Source: Abscondita cerata (taxonomy: Eukaryota; Arthropoda; Insecta; Coleoptera; Lampyridae). Taken from it: a DNA stretch of 64,000 nucleotides. Under the pieces are notes generated by a model. The model did no database searches, was not told the DNA's origin, and saw only the letters and a program-made list of their open reading frames with translations. The translations under genes and the position numbers were made by a program. The DNA lies in assembly GCA_030710515.1 (NCBI GenBank), contig JALBCR010002481.1, positions 38,501 through 102,500 on the forward strand, read 5' to 3'. Position 1 is the first letter of the stretch; each line of letters begins with the position of its first letter. Below are positions 36,226-47,869 of this stretch, piece after piece.

Positions 36226-37590
36226 CAAAATATTTAGGTTTTTCAAAACTTATAAGAATTATACACCATCCATTTTATATCAATCTGAAACTTCTATGGT
36301 TGTAGATGCGGGTAGGGATGTATTATCACTAATCTATGCAGGAAGTTAGAAAAACCGCAAAATTGTATAAGTGAAATTACCACTGAGAGATTATTTCTTA
36401 GGAAAGAGGTTACAAATAGCATGCCTCCCCTGTGTGAACTTTAAAAATCCGAAACGAGCCCGCATTCCGATAAAATGTGTTTCCACACAAATAAACAATT
36501 AAAAATGCTTTGCCAAGACGAACAAATCCACAGTCGCACACTGTTTTGTCACCACACTATACAGGTTTATACTGATCTTCTGGGGCACCATACATAACAC
36601 TTACATCACAATACAATAATGAAAATGTACCATACGAATAAATAAATAAATAAAACTATTCTAGTAATTTTTCACAGATTTTGTGTTTAATTTGTATCAA
36701 TTCTTTCCATATCCTATATTGCACTTTTGAAATTTAGTTTATATATTTTAACAAAGCTTTCCAATTCTAAAGTCTAATAAAAATGCTAGAAAAGTACGTT
36801 TTTTTAAATAAGGATTGAGCAATTAAAAATGAAAACTTTCAGTTTTAATATGTAGGTTTTTATATTTTAAACTCATTAATTTTAAATTGGTTAAAAGTAA
36901 AAACAAACTGGTTTTTAAAAAGTAAATTTAGCAACATTTACATCATATTTAGACACATAGAAACATAATAGTTAAGAAGTTTTAATTTACCTTAATGAGT
37001 TTAAACATTGATGACTAATTTAATTACTAACCTGCTCAAGAAACTATCAAAATTTAGAGAAAGTAATCATTTTAAAATAATAAAATTGCGAGGAATCCAC
37101 TGAAAGTGGTACAATTAATTAGCGTCTAGTATAATTTTTTGTAAACGAAATGATTTAGAAAAGTAATTATTAGAAGAATCTTGTTTGACATATATTTGTA
37201 AAATGAAAGAAATTTTCTTATAACTTGTGTACCTGTTTTTGCATTCATGAAAAGTTATTTCGATTACACTTAGGTATACAATGAAGTAAGTATAAATTGT
37301 GTTAAGGCGATGTGGGGAAGCTCGGAGACTTGTACAATTTCTTAGACACATTAATATTAATACAAACCAAATATTTATAACAAGCAACAAAATGGAGGCA
37401 CAAGATATAGCAATAGGTAGTAGGTACATTGGTATTCTTTTTAAAAAACCGGAATTGACTGATAAAGTGAGCTGCTCTTATCACAGACGCTTTACATTTG
37501 AAATTATGGCTCTAAACCATTAAACTGAAACCCTGGACGAACGAACTGGGAAGTTTATAAAACTAGGTTACACCAAAATTTATACGGCAC
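36226..37590. other. AT-rich spacer with a possible LINE tail
   Basis: At 36628-36655 the sequence ACCATACGAATAAATAAATA occurs; almost the same word is at 7458-7490. A fixed word followed by (TAAA)n is typical of a LINE 3' tail. ORFs at 37115-37523 on both strands overlap each other and have no recognisable domain. Confidence 0.35.
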
Positions 37591-37591
37591 A

Positions 37592-37720
37592 CTAAGGGCC
37601 CGTTGCACTAAACGTTGATTAAACTACAGACAGTTTAAAAGTTGAACCCGAGTTAAACATCGTTTGTTAAATAGACGTCGCACCGCAGTTGATTACTGAC
37701 TAACGTTTAAGAAAGGTTGG
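37592..37720. repeat. Possible small MITE fragment
   Basis: CCCGTTGCACTAAACGTTGA and the later GTTAAATAGACGTCGCACCG are loosely inverted and resemble the style of the 17365-17489 MITE. The match is weak. Confidence 0.25.
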
Positions 37721-38059
37721 CAGTACTGTTTTCCTAATATTTCAATTTGATTTTCAAAGTTTACAATTTAAAAAGAATTATGTTTTTGATTTTCTGAAGT
37801 TACAATTTGTGTCCAATATTATAAATGAGTAAAAGGGGAGTTAATTTTACTTCATTAGAGGAAAAGGTTTTTTTCCACGACCACTATGAAAACTTTACAT
37901 GTTGTAGTCATAAACCACTAGAGAAATTTTGTCATATCCAAAACATTTTGTCACTAGTAACGGTATATAAGTAAACTTCTTTGGACCTACTTCTCAAGAG
38001 AAAAACCTTGTAAAGGTAACCCACTAGACTAGATCTGACAAAGTCAGTCCAAATGATTG

Positions 38060-39300
38060 ATAAACTAATTCGAACCGTGTAAATCACCGGATCCTGATGG
38101 GATCATATCCTGTTTTAGAAAAAAACAGGCCTTTTATACCGAAGGCTATGTGAGGTCTTTAGAACCAGTTTGGTTTTACATTACTTGCCAAGGACTTTGC
38201 GACTTACCAGGATGGTTTCTATTCTAGAGACCGACAAAGCAGACTATTTCTATGCAAGGTCTACAAATCCATTATTGTAATGTCATTTGTGCTAAAGACA
38301 ATAAAAATGATTATAGATAGACATATTAAAGAAAGGATTCTGGTGACGAGTTCTCTACATCAACTCTAGAAATATCCACCAAGACAGCTATCAGCATTAT
38401 AATTAAAAATGCTCTGAATAAGAAACAAATCATGTTAGAGGCTACTTTGGGGGCTTTTGACAACACAACTTTTGATTCCATAACCGTGGCCCTAAAAAAA
38501 CAAAATTTCGAAGAAATTAGCTGCAGGTGAATTTACTGCATGCCAGGACAAAGGATGTTATTTACAACATTTTCTGAACATATCCTGACAACCACGATGC
38601 TCGAAAATGTGAACTTTTATTCTCTCTGCTATAAAACCTAGTCATAGATGGACTGATAGCAGAGCTGAGATAAAAAGGTTTCCTTCCAAAAAAACATTCA
38701 GATGATCTTGTCATCTTAGTGAAAGACAAGTGTACAGTCACAATCAGAAAACGAATGCCACGTGCACTAAACGTGATAAGGCGATGGTGTGTCAGAGGAG
38801 AACTAAAAGTCTCATCCCAAGAGAATCTTATCTAGACTGGTGCGTAAATGTACTCAGTACCTTAAAAATAGACGCCCTTGTCTGAACGCCTAGCCATTCG
38901 GGTATTGTAGGAAAAGGGCCTCAACACCTTATGATGGGGCTAAAACTAGCCTTGGGTATTCCAAAAAAGTTGAGTCGTTTAGCAGTCAGCGATTGCACTC
39001 GCAAAGAACGTAAAGCATAGAAGGCATTAATGCCAAGTCTGATACATAGTAAGAGTGTGGAAACAGAACCTTACGCCAACTAAACGCTCAAACAACTGAA
39101 AATAAGTAGAAAACAGTTGAACAATTAGAAAGTCAGGTATACAGAAGTGTTCTGAAACAAGTATTGCACTTACTGTGCAGTTGTAATGCGCTGGATAATA
39201 AAAGGAAAAGAATTCTTGGGTGCAACAAAAGGTTATCAAAGAGCTGAACGCGTATCCAGCTTACAACCTGCACTTATTAATGCAAGGTAGTAATATTGGG
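38060..39300 (+). pseudogene. LINE (I/Jockey-like) reverse transcriptase and RNase H remnant
   Basis: Recognisable blocks in order: SPDGIISC at about 38090, a palm segment LEATLGAFDNTTFDSITVAL near 38440-38490, DDLVILVKDK near 38700 followed by RMPRALNVIRRWCVRGELKV, and an RNase H-type tail SHSGIVGK and LALGIPKKLSRLAVSDCTRK near 38890-39000. The RNase H region after the RT points to an I/Jockey-group LINE. Stops and frame changes occur throughout. Beyond 39030 the similarity fades. Confidence 0.72.
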
Positions 39301-39679
39301 TACGTCGGCTAATAACTAGGAGAAGCACAATAAACCTTTTTATAGGCTACAGTGCATATGGTACTACTAATAGCTTACCTGTTGTGTCTTTACCTTCCAA
39401 CCGCCAGAATTAAATGTGACAGCCTTGTACAAGTCAAGAGATAGTCGTTTAAAGCAAATATCTTTAATTTTTTTGGTAATTTTTATTGTTGTGTATTGTG
39501 CCATAATCTATTACTCGTCAAAACTTTAAACAATTAAATGATTTACTTATAATCGTTGCTAGACAAGCTACCTTGTAGAAAATGATAGCAATAATAGTTT
39601 TCTGGTTTTCAATGAATAGTTGTGCGATTTTAATAAAACTTTGTATTTATCTTATAAATAAGATGTGGAGTAAGGCGAC

Positions 39680-40870
39680 GGTTTCCAAACCAAATTTTTT
39701 TACTTTTCCGACGAATTAGTACGTTATAATGCCCGGTCAGCTTCCCGGTCCTCCAACCGTATGTAAGCAAAATATCAAGAAAACCACCCCTCAATTTTTA
39801 CGAAACTTTTGACATAGATTTTATTTATAATACCACAGATCTGATTAGATTTTGGGCATAAACTATATAGCCAAAATACACGATAATCTACACGGATTTT
39901 CAAATTTTTAAAATTAGAAAAATATTAATTGATCACATTTTTGCTTCAAATAGAAGTTGTTTATAATTTAATTATACACAACTTTAGTTTAAATTATTTT
40001 TGATTCAATAAGTAATTATTGAGATATAACAATCACGTGGCACTAATTGTGGTAACAGTATCTCTACTAATATCAATTACACAAAAGGTTATGAAAAAAA
40101 GTTGTTGGAAATATTATTGTCTACAACTTTTGTTTGCATCATTTTTTTAAACACAATTTTTTTTTTCGTTTTGTGTGAGTGAGAAATTATCAACAGGTCT
40201 TAAAAGGAACGTGGGCCTGCGATATCCCGATTTGTCCCGACGTAGGACAGTAGATAACGTTTTTGAAATGTTTAGTTCAATTTTACAAATTGCTTTGAGG
40301 TGCTAATTTCCTTCGTAAACGTGGATTTTATTCTATCTTTTATAAATAAAATGTTAAGAATACTGATGGCCAGATTTCTATAATGGGTCTTATTTGATAT
40401 AGTGTAGACCTGACTAAATTTTAGGCATAATCTATTAAGTCAAAAGGGCCGTTAATCTACGTTAATTTTTGAAATGTTAAAATATTTAGAAATATATTTA
40501 TTTTACAGTTTTACCTCAAATAAAAGATGTTTATTACTTAATTATACACAAATTTTGTTTAAATTATTTTTTGATCCGATAAGTAATTACTAAAATATGA
40601 TTATCACGTGACACTAATTGTTTTAACAATATCACCACCTAAATTAATTATACACACCGAAAATTTTAAAAACCTTTTTTTACATTTACGTTATAATGAA
40701 ATATGTATAATGTACATAAGTGTTATTTACAATAACACAGATTTTATTCGATTTTGGAAATAATCTGTCTAAGCAGTTCTTAACTTTTTGTTTAAATAAT
40801 TTTTAAATTCGTTCTGGATTTATAAATACGATAATAACATTGTCTTTTTTTAACAATATTTTCAATGATA
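39680..40870. repeat. Tandem ~567 bp repeat, copies A and B
   Basis: Landmarks recur 567 bp apart: GATTAGATTTTGGGCATAAA (39842) with a variant at 40409, and AAGTAATTATTGAGATATAA (40010) with a variant at 40577. A third, partial unit begins near 40738. The unit also carries TTTGTCCCGACGTAGGA (40230). Further single copies are at 42130-42345, 43205-43780 and 48545-48720. Confidence 0.75.
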
Positions 40871-40872
40871 TT

Positions 40873-41548
40873 GACATGGTCCGGACAAATCGCCGAATGA
40901 ATAAAGCGACGAATTGACAAAACGCCGAATTTGTGGACCAATCGGCAAACAATTTCTGTTGACAATTCACCCAAAAATGACAAAACGCCTTAAAGTAAAA
41001 AACCACGACGTCTTAGCGATCGTAACATGACGTTGTCCCCGAACTCCAACTGAATCCTAAGACAAAACGCTGAAAATGTTTTTGCAGACGAAACATTTGT
41101 CCTTAAAAACTGTTGCGTGTGATGCAAAACTGCGTATCTTCAAAAAACTGCAATCACACTATTTCTTCTAGATCTTACAACATCTAGTTGCTAAAGCGAA
41201 ATGTCGGCACTTTGCGGCGGCCAACAAACCAAAGAAAATACGAAATAGATACACTCTAAAAAATGCTTTAATTTACATACAAACTATTGTAATAGGTACA
41301 TAAAAGAAAAATGAGTGTCTCTTGCGAGATTAACAAAGCAACTCTGTCTCGTTACTCTTACTTACTAGGCGAGGGGTGAACGTTGCACCCCCAAGGCACC
41401 CAGAATTAGGAATCACCAGAAAACCGGCTACACAACTACAAAACATAAAATATTTAAATGTCGTTCTTAACAGAAACATTTTCGACAATTTGTCCACGAA
41501 AGCATTTTCGGCGTTTTGTTCATTCGGCGAATGTAAGACAGTTCACAC
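40873..41548. mobile_element. Non-autonomous inverted-repeat element with CGCCGAAT ends
   Basis: On the left, CGCCGAATGAATAAAGCGAC (40891) and ACAAAACGCCGAA (40918) are mirrored on the right by CGGCGTTTTGTTCATTCGGC (41509-41528). The element sits directly after the 567-bp repeat array. The ORFs at 40792-41006 (-) only read through the repeat arm. Confidence 0.65.
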
Positions 41549-42129
41549 CTAGCTTTTGTTGAGTATTTTCTCTTTATATTTAACTTTTTAAATTTTGTTT
41601 AATACTTCTTACAGGAGACAATGTTTTGGTAATAAAACTTTTTCGCTGTATTATCTATCGCTACATTTTGAAAACGTTTAATTTATTTACAGAAACAGCG
41701 TTTCCTTCGTTAGGCAGGAAAAAGTTATCATTAAAATACTAAAATAATAATTACTTGTCATGTCTTAAAAATTAAAAACAAGAACAAAAATTAACAAAGT
41801 TCAAATTCAATGATGCATGCTGCATAGAATCAGGACTGCAGCTAAACGCTTACACTTCTTTGACAAGCGTGCCTTGCAGGAACAACTGAAATTCACTTGC
41901 TACGAGATTATTATAAAATTAGAACGCTCAATAGATTGCTTACATACATATTGCTGTATAGAAAATTGTAGTAGTCTTGAAAAAAACTTATTACAAAAAT
42001 CACAACGAAATTCAGTAAAAAGGAGGAAAACGCAAAACCGGTAAAGGCCAAATAGCATGTAAATCATGCGTTACATACATGCGATTACTACTATTAATGT
42101 TTATATTTACGCTCGCATGGTGGCGTATT
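41549..42129. other. AT-rich spacer
   Basis: A 75-codon ORF at 41817-42044 has no recognisable domain. Nothing else seen. Confidence 0.35.
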
Positions 42130-42345
42130 GCTTAATGTAAAATTCGAATATAATACAGCAATAAAAATTCTGTCCAATGGCTGGCCGGCTTTTCAGTCGT
42201 CGGTTCGTATGTAAACAAAATATCAAAAAACAGTAGATTTGATTAGATTTTGGATATAATTGGTCCAAAAACCCTACAAAGATTGTTGGATTTTTAAATA
42301 TTTACAAGAGTATTTATTCTACACATTTGTGCTTGTTTGTAATTT
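42130..42345 (+). repeat. 567-bp family repeat, partial copy C
   Basis: It shares the words CGTATGTAAACAAAATATCA and GATTAGATTTTGGATATAAT with copy A, in the same orientation, and stops at the TTTTA microsatellite. Confidence 0.65.
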
Positions 42346-42590
42346 ATTTTATTTATTTTATTTTTTTTATTTTTTTTATTTTATTTTATTTTATTTTATT
42401 TTATTTTATTTTATTTTATTTTTTATTTTATTTTATTTTATTTTATTTTATTTTGTTTTATTTTATTTTATTTTATTTTATTTTAATTTCATATTAAATT
42501 AAATTATTTTAAATTAATTTTATTTTATATAATTTTTTTTTACTTTTTTTCTTTCATTTTATTTCATTTTATTTTATTATAATAGTACAA
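42345..42590. repeat. (TTTTA)n microsatellite
   Basis: An almost pure TTTTA pentamer run with occasional length variants. The ORF across it (Phe/Leu/Tyr only) is an artefact of the repeat. Confidence 0.93.
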
Positions 42591-42639
42591 TTAAATTTAA
42601 CTAAATATAGAGATTTTATTTACCTGGGAGAAGAGTTAA

Positions 42640-43205
42640 TGATGTCGTATATATGCTTACTCTTATTGTAATTTTCACACATTATATAAATAGGTGTTAC
42701 TAGATAAAAAGTGGGACACCTTCTTGACGATAATCTCGGAACTAATAACTGTAGTTTTGCTAATACAAAAGAAACTTAAATGTTGTTAGATAAAATTCCC
42801 TTTATAAGTGTTATTGTAAAATACTCTCTTCTTACAGTAAGGCTATCAAAAGACCGTCTTTGCAATAAGCTATCGTGACATGTGCTTGTAGATGGATATA
42901 TTTTATCAATTTTAATGCTAAGTAACTTTAAAAAACGTCTTTGAACAAATTCTATCAGACTAATGTGAATTGTATATTGAGGACTCCATACTATAGAAGC
43001 ATATTCAAGCTTAGGACAAACTAATGCAGTAAATAGCTTCTTTAAGGAAATTACATTCGTAAAATCCCTAGAACACTTTGCAATAAATAAATTTTTTTTA
43101 AAGGAAAGTTGCAAAAGTTTAGAATCAAAAATCACTCCAAGATCTGTAACAGTCTTGTGTTTGTTGAGTACGGTTGAACCAATTTTATAATCAAGCTGAA
43201 TACAT
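42640..43205 (-). pseudogene. LINE (Jockey/CR1-like) reverse transcriptase, C-terminal part
   Basis: The minus strand reads IGSTVLNKHKTVTDLGVIFD, then LKKLFTALVCPKLEYASIVW, SLIEFVQRRFLKLLSIKID, and SLLQRRSFDSLTVRREYF, which are the successive landmarks of the region after the RT palm in Jockey/CR1-group LINEs (DLGVxFDxxL; LVxPxLEYxSxVW; IExVQRxFLR; LxxRRxxxD). One open frame covers 42776-43135 and the similarity continues upstream to 43205 in another frame. The RT N-terminal part is missing here but a fitting piece is found at 47870-48540, on the far side of a 4.65 kb insertion. Confidence 0.78.
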
Positions 43206-43780
43206 CCTGGTTTTAAAGAGATAAATAATTAATGAGATGTAACAATCACATGACAATAATTGTTGTAATAATATTTGCACCAATATCAATTTTATTAAAA
43301 TAATTGTTGGAAATTTTATGGTCTATAACTTTTGTTTGAACCATTTGTTTGTAAAACGCAATTTTATTTTCGCTTAGTGAGAGTGATAATTTTGAACTCG
43401 TCTTAAACCTCGTTTTGTCCCGACGTAGGATAGTAGGTAGCATTCGTATAGCGGTTTAGCAGTTGGATACATGACCGTTACGAAAGTGTGTAATTCAATT
43501 TTATAAATTGCTTTGCAGTGCATATTTTCTGCAAAAATGTCATTTTTCTTCTTTCAACGTTCCTATCGGATTTTTATTCCACATCTTATGAATAAAATAT
43601 AAGGAAAACCGATTTAAAAAACTTTGCAGGTGGGTTTTATTTATAATAATCGATAATTAGATTTTGGGTATAATCTATCCAGCCGAAAGGGTCGTTTTTA
43701 AAATATTGAGATATTTACAAAAATATTCAGTTTACACATTTTTTTCAAATAAAAGTTACGATAAGTATACAGAGTGTTAA
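43205..43780 (+). repeat. 567-bp family repeat, copy D
   Basis: It shares AATTAATGAGATGTAACAAT, TTTGTCCCGACGTAGGATAG and TTAGATTTTGGGTATAATCT with copies A and B, in the same order and orientation. Confidence 0.7.
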
Positions 43781-44625
43781 TTAAGTATTTGTACAAACTT
43801 TGAAGGTTGAATCTTTCACTAATTTTAAGATAAAAAGTTCATATAAACATGTGTCCGGAACGGCTAAGTTTCTAAGATACAAGGCGTCCAAACCAACTAT
43901 TTGATTTGGTTTTTGCTAATATGTAACATGAAAATTGGACAAAATTTGAGGTACTGGGTATATTAATGACAAGAAACTTTAATACTAACTTTGTTTTTTG
44001 TGTAATGTTAGAGGGTGCCACATACATTGTTGTTCCTGAATTTAATTAACCATAACTTTTTTGTGTCGCAATTTATGTCATTTTTGACAGGGCAGACCTA
44101 TTCGACAATTCATTTTAACATACAAAAGGTACTCTTAGTATTTGTCACTAAAAGCAGCCGTTTTGGATTGAAACGAATTTGAGGTTAAATCTGCTTCGGA
44201 TTTTTTAAAAGTTGGATCCTTTCACATTCTACAATATTCTCTCTAACTTTGTGCGGACGTTTTTCTTAATTCACGATCAATTAATCAATTGGGAAGGATT
44301 TTGTTATTTCACGACAAAATCTGCGAAAACAGCTTTGTCTGCAAAACGTAATTAAAACAAATCAGAATATTTTAGGGAAAAAATGATTTGACCAAAGTTG
44401 CATAACAAATTGATGTTTATGTTAGTGAAATCCAAACTTATTTTTATTAAAAACAAATCCTTGAAAGTGGTGTCTGTGACATAGGAATTTAACATTGGAA
44501 TTGCCAAATGCAACCTCATATTTTTTATACATTATAGTTATTGATAATATATAATCTATATTTACAAAATACATTGACTTACACTTTGTTAAATTTAAAT
44601 GTAATCTATTCCTTGCTCACCAATA
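43781..44625. other. AT-rich DNA with a single mariner-type end
   Basis: TATACAGAGTGTTAATTAAG at 43788 looks like one terminus of a mariner-derived MITE (compare CAGGGTGTT ends elsewhere). No partner terminus was found. The following 800 bases hold no ORF of interest. Confidence 0.3.
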
Positions 44626-44989
44626 GGGGAGAGTAGGGTAATTGTGCGCGGCGGATAATCGTGCGCACCACCATTTGGAAATTTGTTAGGGAGGGGAAGA
44701 AACCCAAGCGGTGCTGCAGACATGTGGCATACTCTAGAGCTACTAGGAAACCACGTGTTTTTCTAACTGCACTTTGAGGTTATGTGAGACAAAAAAACTA
44801 AAACCTGTGCGTCTTATGTTTATATCGCTCTGCAAAAATTAGCAAGGTACGTATTGCTTATTAATTTTTAAATCCTTAGTACATATATTTATAGTTGTTG
44901 GTTCTTCCTTTATCATTTACTGTAATTGGTTTAGTGAATTAATTATCGGTTAAACGGATTCATGCAAATAGGGTTATTTCAACATGATG

Positions 44990-45002
44990 GATTTTTTAAA
45001 AA

Positions 45003-45034
<32 letters not shown>

Positions 45035-45387
45035 ATAAATATTTTTTTAAAAAAAAAAAGTTAAAAATTTTTTGTTTTTTTTTTTAAATTTAATAAGGGG
45101 GTTGTTGGGGGGGGTGTAAAAGGAAAAAATTATGCGTGTTTACAACATTTTTGTTTTGTGGGGGGTGGTGTTGTTTGTTGGTTTTTTTGGGTTTTTTTTT
45201 TTTTTTTTTTTTTTGTTTGGGTGTTTTTTTGTGGGGGGGAGTTTTTTTTTTTTTTTTTTTTGTTTTTTTTTTTTGATTTTTTTTTTTTTTTTTTTTTTTG
45301 GTTTTTTGTGGAGTTTTTTTTTTTTGAAAATTTTGGTTTTTTTTTTTTTTTTGTTGTTTTATTTTTTTGTTGAGTTTTTTTTTTTTT

Positions 45388-45421
<34 letters not shown>

Positions 45422-45515
45422 TTTTTTTTTTGTTTTTTTTTTTATTTTTATTTTTTTTAATTTTTTTTTATTTTTTTTTTTTTTTTTTTGTGTTTTAAAT
45501 TTTTATTTTTTTTTG
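44990..45515. other. Poly-A/poly-T low-complexity block, probable assembly artefact
   Basis: About 500 bases consist almost only of long A and then T runs with scattered G. Nothing else in the window looks like this. Reading frames across it (long Phe runs) are meaningless. It begins and ends abruptly inside the pogo-like element, next to a duplicated GGTGCGCAAAATTCCC word (45524 and 45542). Confidence 0.7.
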
Positions 45516-45610
45516 GGTAATGGTGCGCAAAATTCCCCGATGGTGCGCAAAATTCCCTCCCAAGGGTTTAAATAGTGATTACGGGACTCATTCCTCTTTG
45601 TTGTTTTCAG

Positions 45611-46856
45611 ATGCGGAATAAATACGTAAGAAAAACAGAGAAAGCTTTATATGATCAAGAAACTTTAACAAAGGCTCTTTAAGCAATCCGAAATAATAGA
45701 CAAAAAATTGCAAAGTTGGCCGATTGTTTTCTATTCCCGAGTCAACATTAAGAAAGCAATTGAAACTCAACCTGGTGCATGTTCCACGTTGCGGGCAAAA
45801 AACAACTTTTTCACCAGAGATTGAGCAAGAATTGGCAGGAGCAAGAATTGGCAGATTATATTGTAAAGCTTTGCAAACTGTTCTACAGCATCTGTCAGAA
45901 AGAATTGTAGAGATTGGTATTTAAATATGCAGAAACATAAAATCCCTAACAATTTCAACTGTGACCAGGGTCTTGCTGGCGAAGACTGGCTCTACGGCTT
46001 TCTGAAAAAACATCCCAACATAACACTTTGCCAGCCTGAACCCACTAGCTTGAACAGAATTGCTGGTTTCAATAAAGAAAAAGTGGACCTGTTTTATGCA
46101 GATCTCTAATCAGTAATGCAAAAACACAATTTTCTTGCCCACAGGATCTACAAACAAGATGAAACGGGTATAAGCACTCTACAAAAGGAATGTGCAAAGG
46201 TTTATGGGCCGAAAGGAGTTAAACAAATAGGAGCTGCAACATCTGGGGAACGTGCGAGAACAATCACTGTTTCTGCTGAAGCAAGTGCTTCTGAACACTT
46301 TCACCCTCCTATCTTTGTCTACCCTCGTCAAAGAATGACCCCAATTCTTGGAAAAAATGGACCAGTTGGTGCCTTTACCAAATCTTCTAATGGATGGAGC
46401 AATAACGCAATTTTTCTCCAATGACTAGTCCATTTTAAGAATCATGTCCATCTAACCAAGAATGACCCAGTATTGTTGATTCTGGATAACCACAGCAGCC
46501 ATGTGTCTATAGAAGCCTACGATTTCTGCAAAAACAACTTCATTCATATAGTCTCACTTCCACCGCACACCTCGACATCAACAGCTCACACTAATATTAC
46601 CGAATATGACCTGGCAGAGCTTTTCAACAAAGCTTTTGTGAAAGTAGCAAAAATTGGAAATGCTTTGTCAGGGTTTAAATCTGTAGGGATATGTCCGTTC
46701 AATCCTGACAACTTTTCAGAGGAAGATTATGCGGCTTCAGCTTCTCAATTGCAGGACCAACAGATTTCTGTTGAGATATTGGATGAGTCTAGAAACTCTA
46801 ACAGCCTGGGGATATCAAGTAAAACCGCTGGTGTTTGTGAACATCCTCGAAATTAA
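45611..46856 (+). pseudogene. Tigger/jerky-like DDE_1 transposase, frameshifted and internally deleted
   Basis: The start MRNKYVRKTEKALYDQETL is that of an insect Tigger-like family (YVRKT...), preceded by TTGTTTTCAG, a likely splice acceptor. A CENP-B-type region follows (LAGEDWLYGFLKKHPNITL, 45970-46030). The DDE_1 domain shows KQDETGI (first Asp), ASGERARTI-like context near 46240, and LILDNHSSHVS (second Asp, 46485). Directly after SLPPHTS the text jumps to ITEYDLAELFNKAF: the segment with the third Asp (HRLQPLD in relatives) is gone, so the enzyme is dead even apart from frameshifts near 45700, 45920, 46110 and 46424. The C-terminal helix KSVGICPFNPDNFSEEDY is intact. Confidence 0.82.
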
Positions 46857-47480
46857 TCACAACCAACAGATAAGACAGATGTAGAAATACAGGGGTTGGT
46901 CAACCAAACTTTGTATGTCAACCCTCAGCCTTCCACATTAAAAGACAACTCCTTTTTTACTTTAGCACCACTCCCCAAGAAAGAAACAAAAAAATCAAAT
47001 GTCAAACCTTGAGCCAAACAGCATTCAGAGATTCTAACAAGCACACCCATAAAGGTAAAGTTAGAAAAGGCCCAGGAAAGAAAATAGTAAACGAAGGAAA
47101 TAAAATTCAACGAGAGAAGAAAAAAAGCTGTACTTTTCCTTGGATTTTCAATTGATAAGATCGTACCTAAGCTCACAAAAGCAAAGAAGCAAAAAAAACA
47201 AAAGTTAGCAAAAGAACATGAGTCAGACTCATCTGAAGATCAGGAACTAAATGAAAATGTTTTGTGTAATGATGGAGAGTTTGACGATATTAACATGGAA
47301 TTATTGCCATTTTTAGTAGAAAAAACCACTGCAGAATTGTGGAACATCTGCAATGACACTGGCAAAGACCGCGAAATGTGGTTTCGATTTGTCAACTGCT
47401 CCTCGTGGTCTCACGCAGATTGCTCAGGTGCTGATTCGGTTGAAAGTTACGTATGGTACTTTTGTTTGACAAAATTATAG
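46857..47480 (+). pseudogene. C-terminal extension of the Tigger-like protein with degraded PHD-like finger
   Basis: Downstream of the DDE_1 region the same strand encodes a lysine-rich linker (about 46990-47220) and then, in 47262-47480, a small cysteine/histidine module: CNDTGKDREMWFRFVNCSSW, then SHADCSGADS and VWYFC. The spacing resembles a PHD finger, but some expected Cys positions are Trp or Phe (LWNIC, MWFRF, VWYFC), so the zinc sites are damaged. Fusion of a DDE_1 transposase with a terminal PHD-like finger occurs in insect elements of this type, to my knowledge. Confidence 0.55.
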
Positions 47481-47869
47481 GCCTTTAACTGTTTCTGATT
47501 TAAATACAAGTTTATCCTTTATCACTTAAGACTAAATCAATTATTTCTTTAATGTAAAGTTACAGTTCTTTGATAAAAATATAGGACCTAAGATTTTTCT
47601 TATTTGAAATTGTTATTCTTTATAACTTAATTACATGTTTTTTTTAATGTAAAATATATATTGTAAGTATTCAATATGTTGTTTTCTATTTATTTCCACC
47701 CTTTCTCCACTGCGCACAATTCCCCAACCACATGCGCTCAATTTCACTACCCCTAGGGCAATTGTGCGCAAATGCATATTGTTATATTATGATTATTATC
47801 TCATTAACCCTTATAAGTATCAAATTCGGAAATATTATTTTGATAAACCACTACATTTAAGACATTTGT

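Larger units (their letters stand above)
44626..47753 (+). mobile_element. Second pogo/Tigger-like element, TA target site, GTGCGC-rich ends
   Basis: The left end GGGGAGAGTAGGGTAATTGT follows TA (44624-44625); the right end ...TTTCACTACCCC precedes TA (47754-47755). The ends are imperfect inverted repeats built around AATTGTGCGC words (left 44640 and 44660; right near 47710 and 47735, as complements). Between them lie a broken DDE_1 transposase and a PHD-like C-terminus. A homopolymer block at 44990-45515 interrupts the 5' part. Confidence 0.72.

Noticed and set aside
37115..37523. Overlapping ORFs of 60-104 codons on both strands
   Set aside because: They lie opposite each other with no domain or splice context; best seen as chance ORFs.
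42260..42502. 80-codon ORF made of Phe, Leu and Tyr
   Set aside because: It is the translation of a (TTTTA)n microsatellite.
45132..45575. 147-codon ORF with long Phe runs, suggestive of a membrane protein
   Set aside because: It crosses a homopolymer T block that is probably an assembly artefact; there is no real coding pattern.
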